Shown here piece by piece: positions 8,166 through 18,122 of a DNA stretch of 64,000 bases. Position numbers and translations under genes: made by a program. The DNA is taken from positions 682,001 through 746,000 of the forward strand of contig CAIKMD010000002.1 in assembly GCA_903828515.1 (NCBI GenBank), given 5' to 3'. The DNA comes from an uncultured Rhodospirillales bacterium (GTDB lineage: Bacteria; Pseudomonadota; Alphaproteobacteria; ATCC43930; CGMCC-115725). Numbering within the stretch: position 1 is the first letter of the stretch; each line of letters opens with the position of its first letter. The notes below the pieces were generated by a model. That model was not told where the DNA came from and did not search any database. It saw nothing but the letters and a program-made list of their open reading frames with translations.

Positions 8166-8573
8166 ATGCCATCACGCGAACCTTCGAGCTGGATGTGGAC
8201 GGAAGCGGTTCGGGCGCTTGCCCGCGCGGAACGCCTGCAACAGCATTTTTTCGAGCCGGGCCGGGGCACGCGCCAGAATTGCTGGGAACCGCCCGTCGAC
8301 ATTTTCGAGACCGCCAGCGGCCTCTTCATCGAGATCGCGCTGCCGGGGGTTGAACCGCGACAGATCGAGACCAGCTTCGTCGAGGGCGAACTGGTGGTCG
8401 TCGGGGTGCGCAATCTTCCCCTGGCTGCCGAGCCCGCCGTCATTCGCCGGCTCGAGATTCCCCATGGCCGCTTCGAGCGACGAATCGGCCTGCCGCCCGG
8501 CCGCTATGAGCTGGCCAAGCGTGAGGTCGTCGCCGGATGCCTTCTCCTGTCGCTGCGCAAACTTTCCGCCTGA
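8166..8573 (+). CDS. Hsp20/alpha-crystallin family small heat-shock protein
   Basis: 135 residues from ATG 8166 (an in-frame ATG at 8142 would add 8 residues). The alpha-crystallin core spans about residues 38-130: WEPPVDIFETASGLFIEIALPGVEPRQIE, a beta-strand pair with LVVVGVRNLP, RRLEIPHGRFERRIGLPPGRY and the C-terminal LLLSLRKL strand. Short N-terminal arm and almost no C-terminal extension. It is an ATP-independent holdase. The gene ends 14 nt before the Lon start, on the same strand, so the holdase and the protease are probably made together under protein-folding stress. I could not identify a convincing RpoH-type promoter upstream. Confidence 0.85.
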   Translation: MPSREPSSWMWTEAVRALARAERLQQHFFEPGRGTRQNCWEPPVDIFETASGLFIEIALPGVEPRQIETSFVEGELVVVGVRNLPLAAEPAVIRRLEIPHGRFERRIGLPPGRYELAKREVVAGCLLLSLRKLSA

Positions 8574-8587
8574 CGAACCGAGTGAAC

Positions 8588-11028
<2,441 letters not shown>

Positions 11029-11032
<4 letters not shown>

Positions 11033-11574
11033 TCGCCGCTGCCCGGCAGCATCCGCTGCAACACGCGGTCGCGCCGCACCACGTAGTGGTAGAGCGCGGC
11101 CGCGACGTGCAGCACGATCAGCGCGAGCAACGTCCACGCGAACGTGTTGTGAATGTCGCCGAGCGCCATGCCGGTGCGCGATGCGGCCGGCATGATCCAC
11201 GGCATCGGCAGGATGCCGAGGATGTCGACGTTCCATGCCCGCGCCGACGCATTGGCCCAGCCCATGAGGATGTGCGCGACCAGCGCGAGATAGAGAATCC
11301 CGTGCAGTGCGCTGGCGAGCCGGTTTTGCCAGCGCGGCAGGCCGGGATAGGGCGCAACCGGGTGGATCAGCTTCCAGCCGAAGCGGAGCACGATCACCGC
11401 CAGCAGCGTCATGCCGATCGTGACATGCCAGAAGATCAGCCCGACCGGCAGCGTGTTCCGGCCGACATGCGGCATGGTCCAGCCGACGATGTATTGCGCC
11501 ACGAGAAGGATCACGACGAGCCAATGCAGGCTCTTGGCAACCGCGCCGTAACCGGGGGAAGGGGCGTTAGTCAC
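11029..11574 (-). CDS. Cytochrome b561 family membrane protein
   Basis: 181 residues from GTG 11574, which has ggagag 7 nt upstream; longer in-frame extension would run into the hairpin repeat at 11666-11803 and is not believed. Four transmembrane helices contain the histidines expected for two b hemes: KSLHWLVVILL, FWHVTIGMTLLAVIVLRFGWK, LHGILYLALVAHILMGW and HNTFAWTLLALIVLHVAAALYHYVV. Family members shuttle electrons between the quinone pool and periplasmic acceptors, or serve as anchors for redox enzymes. No partner oxidoreductase is adjacent. The 3' end converges with and overlaps lon by 4 nt. Confidence 0.9.
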
Positions 11575-11665
11575 AACCAAACTCTCCAAACGCCGAATGC
11601 AACGCGATGATTTTGGCGAAGTCGCGCGGATGTGTCGATGTATCGGAATACGGGTGTCGTTTAGA

Positions 11666-11803
11666 TTCCCTCCCCCTTGAGGGGGAGGGTTAGGGTGGGG
11701 GGAACTCGCACCGCGCGTGACTATGATCGACGCATTGCGCGATGCTTGAAACAGCGTCGAACTTTTACCCCCCACCCATGCCCTCCCCCTTAAGGGGGGA
11801 GGG
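11666..11803. repeat. Family A paired inverted repeat, copy 2
   Basis: Same build as copy 1: left arm ccctcccccttgaggggg extending to gggtggggg, a 65-nt centre containing gcgcgatgctt and cagcgtcgaact, and the right arm in reverse orientation ending ggggggagggt. It occupies the gap between the divergent cytochrome b561 gene (start 11574) and the gene at 11932. The remaining sequence to 11931 shows no gene. Confidence 0.85.
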
Positions 11804-11931
11804 TTTTTTCTTCTTCACCATCGCGCGCGATTCGAGGCCCTAGGTACAATCCGATGCTATCGAGAGCGCGAGCGGGTGGCGAACATGGTGGGTGCCGTTG
11901 GTTCGTGGCACGCTGACCGGAGACGCCTCCC

Positions 11932-12342
11932 ATGTCGCACAGCATTCGGCTGAACGAAAATCTCGGTGTCGTCGTCGTCCGGTATCGCGGCAGTGTCGAT
12001 TTCAGCGAAATCCGCTCCGTCTTCGACGCAGCGGTGCATCTAAACGGCTTCAAGCCGGGGCTTAGCCTCGTCGTCGATTTTCGCGACAACAGCGAGCCTT
12101 TGACGGGCGCCGAGGTGATCGCGCTCGCCGATTACGCGCGGCGGACCGACGCGAATTGGGGCGTGACCAAATGGCTGCTGATCGCCGAAAAGGATGTGAC
12201 GTTTGGTCTGGCGCGCATGTTCTCGTCGCTGACCTCCGGTCTCGACGTCGAAACCAAGGTCTTTCGCAGCGCCGCCGCTGCGGATGACTGGCTCGGCATC
12301 GGCACCAGCGTCGAGGATCTCCTCGCCCTGACGCCCGAGTGA
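11932..12342 (+). CDS. SpoIIAA/STAS-like hypothetical protein
   Basis: 136 residues starting MSHSIRLNENLGVVVVRYRGSVDFSEIRSVF. The alternating pattern of short beta strands and amphipathic helices (LSLVVDFRDNSEPLTGAEVIALADYARR; KWLLIAEKDVTFGLARMF; VETKVFRSAAAADDWLG) fits the SpoIIAA-like/STAS fold of about 120-140 residues found in many proteobacteria. No phosphorylatable serine in the classical anti-sigma antagonist motif is obvious. No signal peptide or membrane segment, so it is cytoplasmic. The neighbours give no functional hint: it stands alone between a family A repeat and an orphan binding protein. Confidence 0.65.
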   Translation: MSHSIRLNENLGVVVVRYRGSVDFSEIRSVFDAAVHLNGFKPGLSLVVDFRDNSEPLTGAEVIALADYARRTDANWGVTKWLLIAEKDVTFGLARMFSSLTSGLDVETKVFRSAAAADDWLGIGTSVEDLLALTPE

Positions 12343-12469
12343 TCGGGCCGGTCTTCCTGAGCCGTTCGATCATCGCAGAGGTTCTATTGTTCACGATATT
12401 CCGGCGCTATCGTCGCTGAACGGGATGTTGCGCCACGCGGCATCCGGCCAAAAATTCGGGGGACTCAAC

Positions 12470-13447
12470 GTGAAGACACAGCATCGTCTTGTTCGAATCC
12501 TTTCCGTGCTCGCGACCATTGGAGTGGTCGGTTTTGCCGCCGGCGTGCCGATGAAGGCCGCGGCAGAGGAAAAGCTGCGTGTCGGTAAGGCGGACTCGAC
12601 GGATTACGACTTCGCGCTCCTCCAGGTCGGCATCGATGCCGGCATCTTCAAGAAATACGGGCTCGACCTCGACACGGTCACGCTGCCGGGCGCCCAGCTC
12701 CATCAAGGCATGACCGCCAATGCCATCGACCTGGCGCTCGGCTCGGGCACCGATTTCCAGTTCATCGCCAAGGGCGCGCCCGAACGCGGCGTCGCGGCCT
12801 TTGCCGGCGCGCCGATCAATCTCGCCATCCTCGTGCGCGCCGATGGCGGGATCGACAAGCTTGACGATCTGAAGGGCAAGATCGTCGCGGTTTCGACCAA
12901 CGGCTCGCTGACCTATTGGTTGACCACCGAACTGTCGCGCCGCCTTCACTGGACGGGCGATGACGCCTTGAAGCCGGTCGCGACGGGCAATCTCGAGGCC
13001 CAGGTCGCGGCGCTGCGCGTCAAAAGCGTCGATGGCGTGTCGGGAAATATCGAAACCGGTTATCGGCTCCAGTCCGAAGGCCTGGCGAAAATTCTGGTGC
13101 CCTTCGGCAAGTACATCGATCCGTTCATCACCCACGTGATCTATGCGACCAACGAGATGATCGCGAAGAAGCCCGACGCGGTGCGCGGCTTCCTGCGCGG
13201 CTGGTTCGAGACCATCGCCTATATGAAAACCCACCAGGCGGAAACCATCGCCTCGACCATGCCGATTACCAAGCTCGACGACGCGACGGCCAAGAAGGTC
13301 TATGCCGAGCTGATGCCGATGTTCCTCGACAATGGGCGCTTCGATCCGGCCGGCTTCGCCGTGGTGAAGCAGGCGATGACGGCGAGCGGCGTGACCGAGA
13401 TCCCGCCGAACAGCGCGCTCTACACCGAGGAATTCCTGCCGAAGTGA
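12470..13447 (+). CDS. ABC transporter substrate-binding protein, NitT/TauT (SsuA/NMT1-like) family, orphan
   Basis: 325 residues from GTG 12470, preceded by ggggga at good distance; the signal peptide (HRLVRILSVLATIGVVGFAAGVPMKAAA) fits this start. The mature part is a periplasmic binding protein type 2: LRVGKADSTDYDFALLQVGIDAGIFKKYGLDLD, GMTANAIDLALGSGTDFQFIAKGAP, LDDLKGKIVAVSTNGSLTYWL and AVRGFLRGWFETIAYM. Such proteins feed sulfonates, nitrate, pyrimidine precursors or aromatic acids to an ABC importer. No permease or ATPase gene is nearby, so it must use a transporter encoded elsewhere or act in sensing. Confidence 0.88.
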   Translation: MKTQHRLVRILSVLATIGVVGFAAGVPMKAAAEEKLRVGKADSTDYDFALLQVGIDAGIFKKYGLDLDTVTLPGAQLHQGMTANAIDLALGSGTDFQFIAKGAPERGVAAFAGAPINLAILVRADGGIDKLDDLKGKIVAVSTNGSLTYWLTTELSRRLHWTGDDALKPVATGNLEAQVAALRVKSVDGVSGNIETGYRLQSEGLAKILVPFGKYIDPFITHVIYATNEMIAKKPDAVRGFLRGWFETIAYMKTHQAETIASTMPITKLDDATAKKVYAELMPMFLDNGRFDPAGFAVVKQAMTASGVTEIPPNSALYTEEFLPK

Positions 13448-13488
13448 AAGTGGACGAGCAAGTCCGGTGCGTCGCCATCTCAACTAAA

Positions 13489-13642
13489 TTCCCTCCCCCC
13501 TTGAGGGGGAGGGTTAGGGTGGGGGGTATGATGACAACGAGGGCGATCGATCGGCGTATGGAGCGATAAGGGCAACAGCCTCGAACAGCCTCGAACCTGT
13601 CACGCTCCACCCATGCCCTCCCCCCTCAAGGGGGAGGGTTTT
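13489..13642. repeat. Family A paired inverted repeat, copy 3
   Basis: Same arms as copies 1 and 2, here between the convergent ends of the binding-protein genes at 13447 and 13655. The centre is longer than in copies 1 and 2 and holds a short direct duplication (cagcctcgaacagcctcgaacctg). The right arm runs into ttttatttttg, so a transcript crossing it could form a large terminator-like hairpin. Confidence 0.85.
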
Positions 13643-13654
13643 ATTTTTGTTGGG

Positions 13655-14668
13655 TCAGTGTCCCGCCTTCAATGCCGCGAGTTCGGTCTTGAAGCGCGCG
13701 AGCACCGTGTCGGCGCCTTTGTTGGCCGTGGTCCATTGGTCGATGGTCGGCGCGACCTTCTTTTCCCAGCTTGCGAGCTGCGCCGGCGACAGTTCGGCGA
13801 AGGTCTGATTGGGCAGCGCCTTGACCGCGGCACGTTGCACCTTGTCCTCGTCGGCCATCGCCTGGCCGAAGGCGCGGCTTTGCGCTTCGCCGGAGTTGGC
13901 GTCGATGATCTTGCGCGCCTCGGGCGAGAGAGCGTTGTACTTCGCCTTCGCCATGAAGATCATGCCGGCGGCGCCGCCGAACGCGACGTCGACGTGATAG
14001 GTCGTGACGTCGGCGAGCTTCCAGGGATTGAACGCGACCCACGCGACCATCGTGCCGTCGGCGGTGCCGCGCTGGATCGACGTGTACATGTCGGTGAGCG
14101 GCAGCGAGAGCGGCGAGCCGCCCAGTGCGGTCAACGCGTCGCCGGCGACCTTGCTCGGAACGATGAGCTTTTGCCCGGTGAGCGCGTCCAGCGACTTCAG
14201 CGGCTTGGCGAAGTGGAACGCCGAGGGCGGAAGGGTCACCAGCATGATCGGGACGACCTGGTCGTATTCCGAATTCATCAGCCCGGCTTTGTAGACCCGC
14301 CAGAAGGCGGTCGAGCTGTCGACCGAGTTGTCGGTGAGCAGCGGCAGGCCGACGACGTTGGTGAGCGGGAACTTGCCACCGACCGCGGCCTGGATTTCCC
14401 AGCCGATCTGGATCACGTCGTTGAGCGCGCGATCGTAGATGTTGCTGAAATCGGCGAGCGCCGGACCCGAGCGCACATCGACCGACAGGATGCCCTTACC
14501 CTGTTCGTTGACGCGCGCGGCCCAGGGCGCGACCACTTTGGAGTCGATCACCGAGCCGGGCGGCACCACGTCGGCGAAGATCAGTTTGATTTCGTCGGCC
14601 TTGGCCGGTGGTAGCGAGAACAGCGCGATGATTCCCGCAGCGATGAGCGATCCTGCCCCTAAGCGCAT
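13655..14668 (-). CDS. TRAP transporter substrate-binding protein, DctP type, orphan
   Basis: 337 residues from ATG 14668 with ggaggg just upstream; an ATG 15 nt earlier would place that site inside the gene. Signal peptide (MRLGAGSLIAAGIIALFSLPPAKA), then a DctP fold: IKLIFADVVPPGSVIDSKVVAPWAARV, PLLTDNSVDSSTAFWRVY, QKLIVPSKVAGDALTALGGSPLSLPLTDMYTSIQRGTADG and MIFMAKAKYNALSPEARKIID. TRAP proteins bind organic acids in the periplasm. The DctQ and DctM membrane subunits are absent from the neighbourhood, so this is an orphan, like the ABC binding protein next to it on the opposite strand. Confidence 0.9.
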   Translation of the reverse strand: MRLGAGSLIAAGIIALFSLPPAKADEIKLIFADVVPPGSVIDSKVVAPWAARVNEQGKGILSVDVRSGPALADFSNIYDRALNDVIQIGWEIQAAVGGKFPLTNVVGLPLLTDNSVDSSTAFWRVYKAGLMNSEYDQVVPIMLVTLPPSAFHFAKPLKSLDALTGQKLIVPSKVAGDALTALGGSPLSLPLTDMYTSIQRGTADGTMVAWVAFNPWKLADVTTYHVDVAFGGAAGMIFMAKAKYNALSPEARKIIDANSGEAQSRAFGQAMADEDKVQRAAVKALPNQTFAELSPAQLASWEKKVAPTIDQWTTANKGADTVLARFKTELAALKAGH

Positions 14669-14783
14669 ATTTCCCTCCCTCATGCCCGCGCCCTTGATGG
14701 GCGATGAACGCGCGTTTGGCGTTCCGCGGGTGTCGAATTATGTCACAGACATCGATTGGATGTCATCCGGCCCTCACTACCGG

Positions 14784-15308
14784 TCATTTTCTGAAATAGG
14801 CGGTCATGGCGTCGACGGCGGCGTCGAATTTTTTGAAATCCTCGGGTCGTAGGTCGAAGACCATGGGCGGTTCGTCCAGGTCTTCGTTCGGGCCTTGGAC
14901 GATGAACTCGATCGTGCCGTTCTCGTCGACCGAAACCGAAAACATAATCCGATCCTCGTCGTCCCAGTAATCGCCGATATCGATACTCTTGATCGTGGTG
15001 GCGCCAGGTTTGGGTGGTTTCGTCGCACGGGCCTTGTTCCAGAGCGCGCGGAACTCGTTCCACTGTTGGACATCGTTGAAGAACGTTAAGCCGACTTTGT
15101 CTTTGTTCTTGCCGGGATCGGGTCTGCGGAAGAGGAGGGCGGCCAATTTTTCGCTTTTGTCGCTTGTCGTGGCGAAAGCGAGAAGGGTTGAGCCGTATAC
15201 GAATGTGTCGCCGATCTGGGTGTCGAGCTTTGCTGCGTGCGCGCGTTCCGCGCCGAAGCTGAGCAGGCACAGCGCCAGGACGGCGATAACGAATAGCTTT
15301 GATGCCAC
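14784..15308 (-). CDS. Hypothetical exported protein
   Basis: 174 residues from GTG 15308, which has a ggggggaa site about 9 nt upstream. The leader VASKLFVIAVLALCLLSFGAERAHA is a Sec signal peptide with an AHA cleavage site. The mature domain is acidic with no membrane segment: KLDTQIGDTFVYGSTLLAFATTSDKSEKL, a QWNEFRALWNKA helix, then IMFSVSVDENGTIEFIVQGPNEDLDEPPMVFDL and a C-terminal FKKFDAAVDAMTAYFRK helix. I do not recognise the family. It is divergent from the thiamine-diphosphate enzyme at 15503 and shares its 194-bp intergenic region, in which I see no repeat. Confidence 0.65.
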   Translation of the reverse strand: MASKLFVIAVLALCLLSFGAERAHAAKLDTQIGDTFVYGSTLLAFATTSDKSEKLAALLFRRPDPGKNKDKVGLTFFNDVQQWNEFRALWNKARATKPPKPGATTIKSIDIGDYWDDEDRIMFSVSVDENGTIEFIVQGPNEDLDEPPMVFDLRPEDFKKFDAAVDAMTAYFRK

Positions 15309-15502
15309 GATGAACGTTCCCCCCAGAACAGGGCCCTCATACTGCACCGGCGCTCCGGCGAAATCATTATCGATTCGCGGGATAGGGGCGATGAGCGATG
15401 CCAAAGGTCGTTGCCCACGATGCCGTTTTGCGCCATCCTGTGGCCAAGACACAGCCGCCCCGGTTAAGGGGAACGGCGACGACCAGAGGGAAGGGGACGG
15501 TA

Positions 15503-17395
15503 ATGAAAGACCTGATCAAGCAAGCTCTCGATAATGGCATCTCGCGCCGCAAGCTGATGAAAGGCCTTGGCGCGGCGGGCCTCGGCGCCACCGCGGTGAA
15601 GACGCTTGCCGACACGCTGACACCGGCGACGGCACGCGCCGCCGACGCGGGCCCGGTTAGCGCGACACGGACCATCACCGCCCAGGGCGGCACGCTGTTC
15701 ACTCAGCAGCTCAAAGACGCCGGCGTCGAGTTCATGTTCGCCAATCCGTCGACCGGCGACGGACCGATTTACGACTCCCTCGTCAACGAGCCGGGTATCC
15801 AGCTCATCAAGGGCATCCAGGAAGGCGCGGTGGTCGCCATGGCCGACGGCTATGCGCGGCTGTCGGGCAAGACCGGCGTATGCGGCATCGCCAATGTCGG
15901 TCTGCCCAACGGCATGACCCAACTGGTCAACACCTATAAGGACAACATTCCGGTCCTCATGGTGGTCGCGGCTTTCGGCACCGATGTGGCCGGGCGCGAT
16001 TACGCGCAGGATTACGATCATCAAGAGCCGATGATGTCGCCGATCACCAAATGGTTCTGGATGGCGGAATCGACGCAAGGCATTCCCGACGTGACGCGGC
16101 GCGCGCTCAAATTCGCCGCGACGCCGCCCTCGGGCCCGGTGTTCCTGTCGATCCCGGACAATCTTCTGAAGGCCGAGGCGACCGCCGCGATCATGGATCA
16201 AAAGCGGTTCACCGTCTCGATGAAGGTCCGTCCCGATCATGCGGACGTCATGACCCTCGCCAAGATGCTGATCGAGGCGAAGAACCCGATCATGACGGTC
16301 GGCGACGAAGTCACCATGGGCCAGGCCGAGAAGGACGTGCTCGAACTCGCCGAGCTGCTCGGCCTGACGGTCGCCGGACAAGGCGGCCAGGGCAACTGGT
16401 CGAAGCCGTTCCCGACGCGCCATCCGCTGTTCATCGGCGGCTTCCAGTCGACGATGCGCTTCCCCGGCGAGGTGGACATCCATCTCAACATGGGCGACCA
16501 GGGCGCCGAGCGGCCGATGAAAGGCGCGACGCTGATCTCGATCCGCAGCAACCCGACCGGTCTCGCCCGCGCCAATCCGGTCGATCTCGGCATGGTCTCC
16601 GACATCCGGCTCGCCGCCCGCGACATCATCGACGCGGTCAAGGGCATGGCGACCAAGGAACGCCTGAAGCAGATCGCCGACGATCGCAGCGCGCGCACGC
16701 GCGACTATCACGCCAGCCAGGTCAAGATGCGCGAGATGATCGCCACCGACCTGAACAGCGGCTCCGAGATCAAGATGGAGCGTCTGGCGGTCGAACTCGA
16801 AGCCGGGCTCGAGAAGGACACGATCTATGTGTCGGATTGCGATTCAGGCCGCACGATGGACCCGCTGCTGTCGTGGGGCGGCGCCGACAAGACCTACATC
16901 TCGACCGGGCCGAACATTCTCGGCTGGGGCGTGGCGGCGGCAACCGGCGCCAAGCTCGCGCGGCCGAACCGGCCGGTGGTGTCCTGCGTCGGCGACGGCT
17001 CGATGCTCTTCGGCGGTCCGCAGCCGCTGTGGAGCCAGGCGCGCTACAACGCACCGGTCACCAACATCGTGGTCAACAACCGCAGCTACAACAACGAGCG
17101 CAACCGCATCTGGTCGTTCATCGCCGGTCAGCAGTTCAAGACCGGCAAGGACATGCTCTGCTACAACGGGAGCCCGGACGTCGATTTCGCCAAGGCGGCG
17201 CAAGCCTTCGGCGTCGAAGGCGAGGTGGTGAAGGATCCGGCGCAGCTCAAGCCGGCGATCGCCCGCGCCAAGAAGGCCAATGTCGACGGCCGGCCCTACA
17301 TGCTCGACATCAATGTCGCGCGTGACGGCGTCGGCGCCGCCTCGACCTGGTATCCCGCTTATTCGATCGCCGATCAGCGCACGCGGAAGGTTTGA
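15503..17395 (+). CDS. Twin-arginine-exported thiamine-diphosphate-dependent enzyme (acetolactate synthase/decarboxylase superfamily)
   Basis: 630 residues from ATG 15503, preceded by a gggga-type site. The N-terminus has a Tat motif SRRKLMKGLG, a hydrophobic alanine/glycine stretch and an ARA cleavage site near residue 46. The mature protein has the three-domain IlvB-like build: Pyr domain with the cofactor-activating glutamate (E107, in KGIQEGAVVAMADGYAR), a central domain starting near IIDAVKG, and the PP domain with GDGS at about 497 and the closing NN at 525-526 of the GDG-x-NN thiamine-diphosphate motif. It should therefore be active in 2-oxoacid or C-C bond chemistry, but in the periplasm. 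The next gene, a diheme cytochrome c, starts 2 nt after the stop and may accept electrons from it. Confidence 0.88.
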   Translation: MKDLIKQALDNGISRRKLMKGLGAAGLGATAVKTLADTLTPATARAADAGPVSATRTITAQGGTLFTQQLKDAGVEFMFANPSTGDGPIYDSLVNEPGIQLIKGIQEGAVVAMADGYARLSGKTGVCGIANVGLPNGMTQLVNTYKDNIPVLMVVAAFGTDVAGRDYAQDYDHQEPMMSPITKWFWMAESTQGIPDVTRRALKFAATPPSGPVFLSIPDNLLKAEATAAIMDQKRFTVSMKVRPDHADVMTLAKMLIEAKNPIMTVGDEVTMGQAEKDVLELAELLGLTVAGQGGQGNWSKPFPTRHPLFIGGFQSTMRFPGEVDIHLNMGDQGAERPMKGATLISIRSNPTGLARANPVDLGMVSDIRLAARDIIDAVKGMATKERLKQIADDRSARTRDYHASQVKMREMIATDLNSGSEIKMERLAVELEAGLEKDTIYVSDCDSGRTMDPLLSWGGADKTYISTGPNILGWGVAAATGAKLARPNRPVVSCVGDGSMLFGGPQPLWSQARYNAPVTNIVVNNRSYNNERNRIWSFIAGQQFKTGKDMLCYNGSPDVDFAKAAQAFGVEGEVVKDPAQLKPAIARAKKANVDGRPYMLDINVARDGVGAASTWYPAYSIADQRTRKV

Positions 17396-17397
17396 TC

Positions 17398-18063
17398 ATG
17401 AAAAAGTATCTTGTTGCCGTCGCGTTCGCGGCGTCGGTTCTCGCTATCGTTTCGGTTCACGCTCAAACCTCGCCGCAGGGTCCGGAAGGCGCCGCCCAGG
17501 GTCAGCCGGGGGCCCGCACGCCGGGTCAGGTGCCGACCACGACACCGGCGGCCCAGGCTCCGTCGCCGGCACCCCCGCCGGGCGCGTTCCAGCAAGCCGG
17601 CCCGCCGGGCGCATTGCCCGATGGCGACGGCAAGGAAATCGTCGCCGTCGCCTGCACCCAATGCCACGGCCCGTCGGTCTTCATGCAGTTGCGCATGGGC
17701 GAAGCCGCCTGGAAGAACCAGGTCTATGACATGGTCCTGCGCGGCGCCCAGATCGGCCCCGACGAGATCGGTCGCGCGATCAAATACATGGCGACCGCCT
17801 TCGGTCCCGGCGTACCGTTCCCCGGCCCGCAGGCGCCGGCGGTCACGCTCGCCGACGGCGCGGGCAAGGAGATCGTCGAGGGCGGTTGCGCCCTCTGTCA
17901 CGGGCTCGACCGCATCGCCGTGGCCAAGCGCGCGCCGGATCAATGGAAGCGGATCGTCGATCGCATGGTGTTCTTCGGCTCACCGCTCTCGGATGATCAG
18001 CAGAAGACCGCGCTCGCCTATCTGAGCGCGCAATACGGCGCGCCGCAGACCGCCGCGAAGTAG
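17398..18063 (+). CDS. Diheme c-type cytochrome
   Basis: 221 residues from ATG 17398. Sec signal peptide (MKKYLVAVAFAASVLAIVSVHA), then a Pro/Ala/Gln-rich flexible linker to about residue 73, then two similar heme-binding halves: CTQCH at 86-90 and CALCH at 164-168, each preceded by DG.GKEIV and followed by a W(K)..V..M pattern (WKNQVYDMVLRG and WKRIVDRMVFFG). The halves look like an internal duplication. Start lies 2 nt after the stop of the thiamine-diphosphate enzyme, so the two are translationally linked and both products are periplasmic. A strong hairpin terminator follows at 18076-18122. Confidence 0.9.
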   Translation: MKKYLVAVAFAASVLAIVSVHAQTSPQGPEGAAQGQPGARTPGQVPTTTPAAQAPSPAPPPGAFQQAGPPGALPDGDGKEIVAVACTQCHGPSVFMQLRMGEAAWKNQVYDMVLRGAQIGPDEIGRAIKYMATAFGPGVPFPGPQAPAVTLADGAGKEIVEGGCALCHGLDRIAVAKRAPDQWKRIVDRMVFFGSPLSDDQQKTALAYLSAQYGAPQTAAK

Positions 18064-18075
18064 GGCCGCCGCGAC

Positions 18076-18122
18076 AAAAAAAACGCCCCGCTGGTTCTAT
18101 TTCCCGAACCAGTGGGGCGTTT
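18076..18122 (-). terminator. Rho-independent terminator shared by convergent genes, partly inside a coding end
   Basis: A 17-bp stem (cgccccgctggttc pairing with gaaccagtggggcg, one G-T) with an 8-nt loop, extended by AAA/TTT. On the minus strand it is followed by an eight-T run, a textbook terminator for the gene ending at 18097; its 5' arm forms the last codons of that gene and the stop codon lies at the loop edge. On the plus strand only a short TTT follows, so it may also end the cytochrome transcript less efficiently. Confidence 0.9.
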
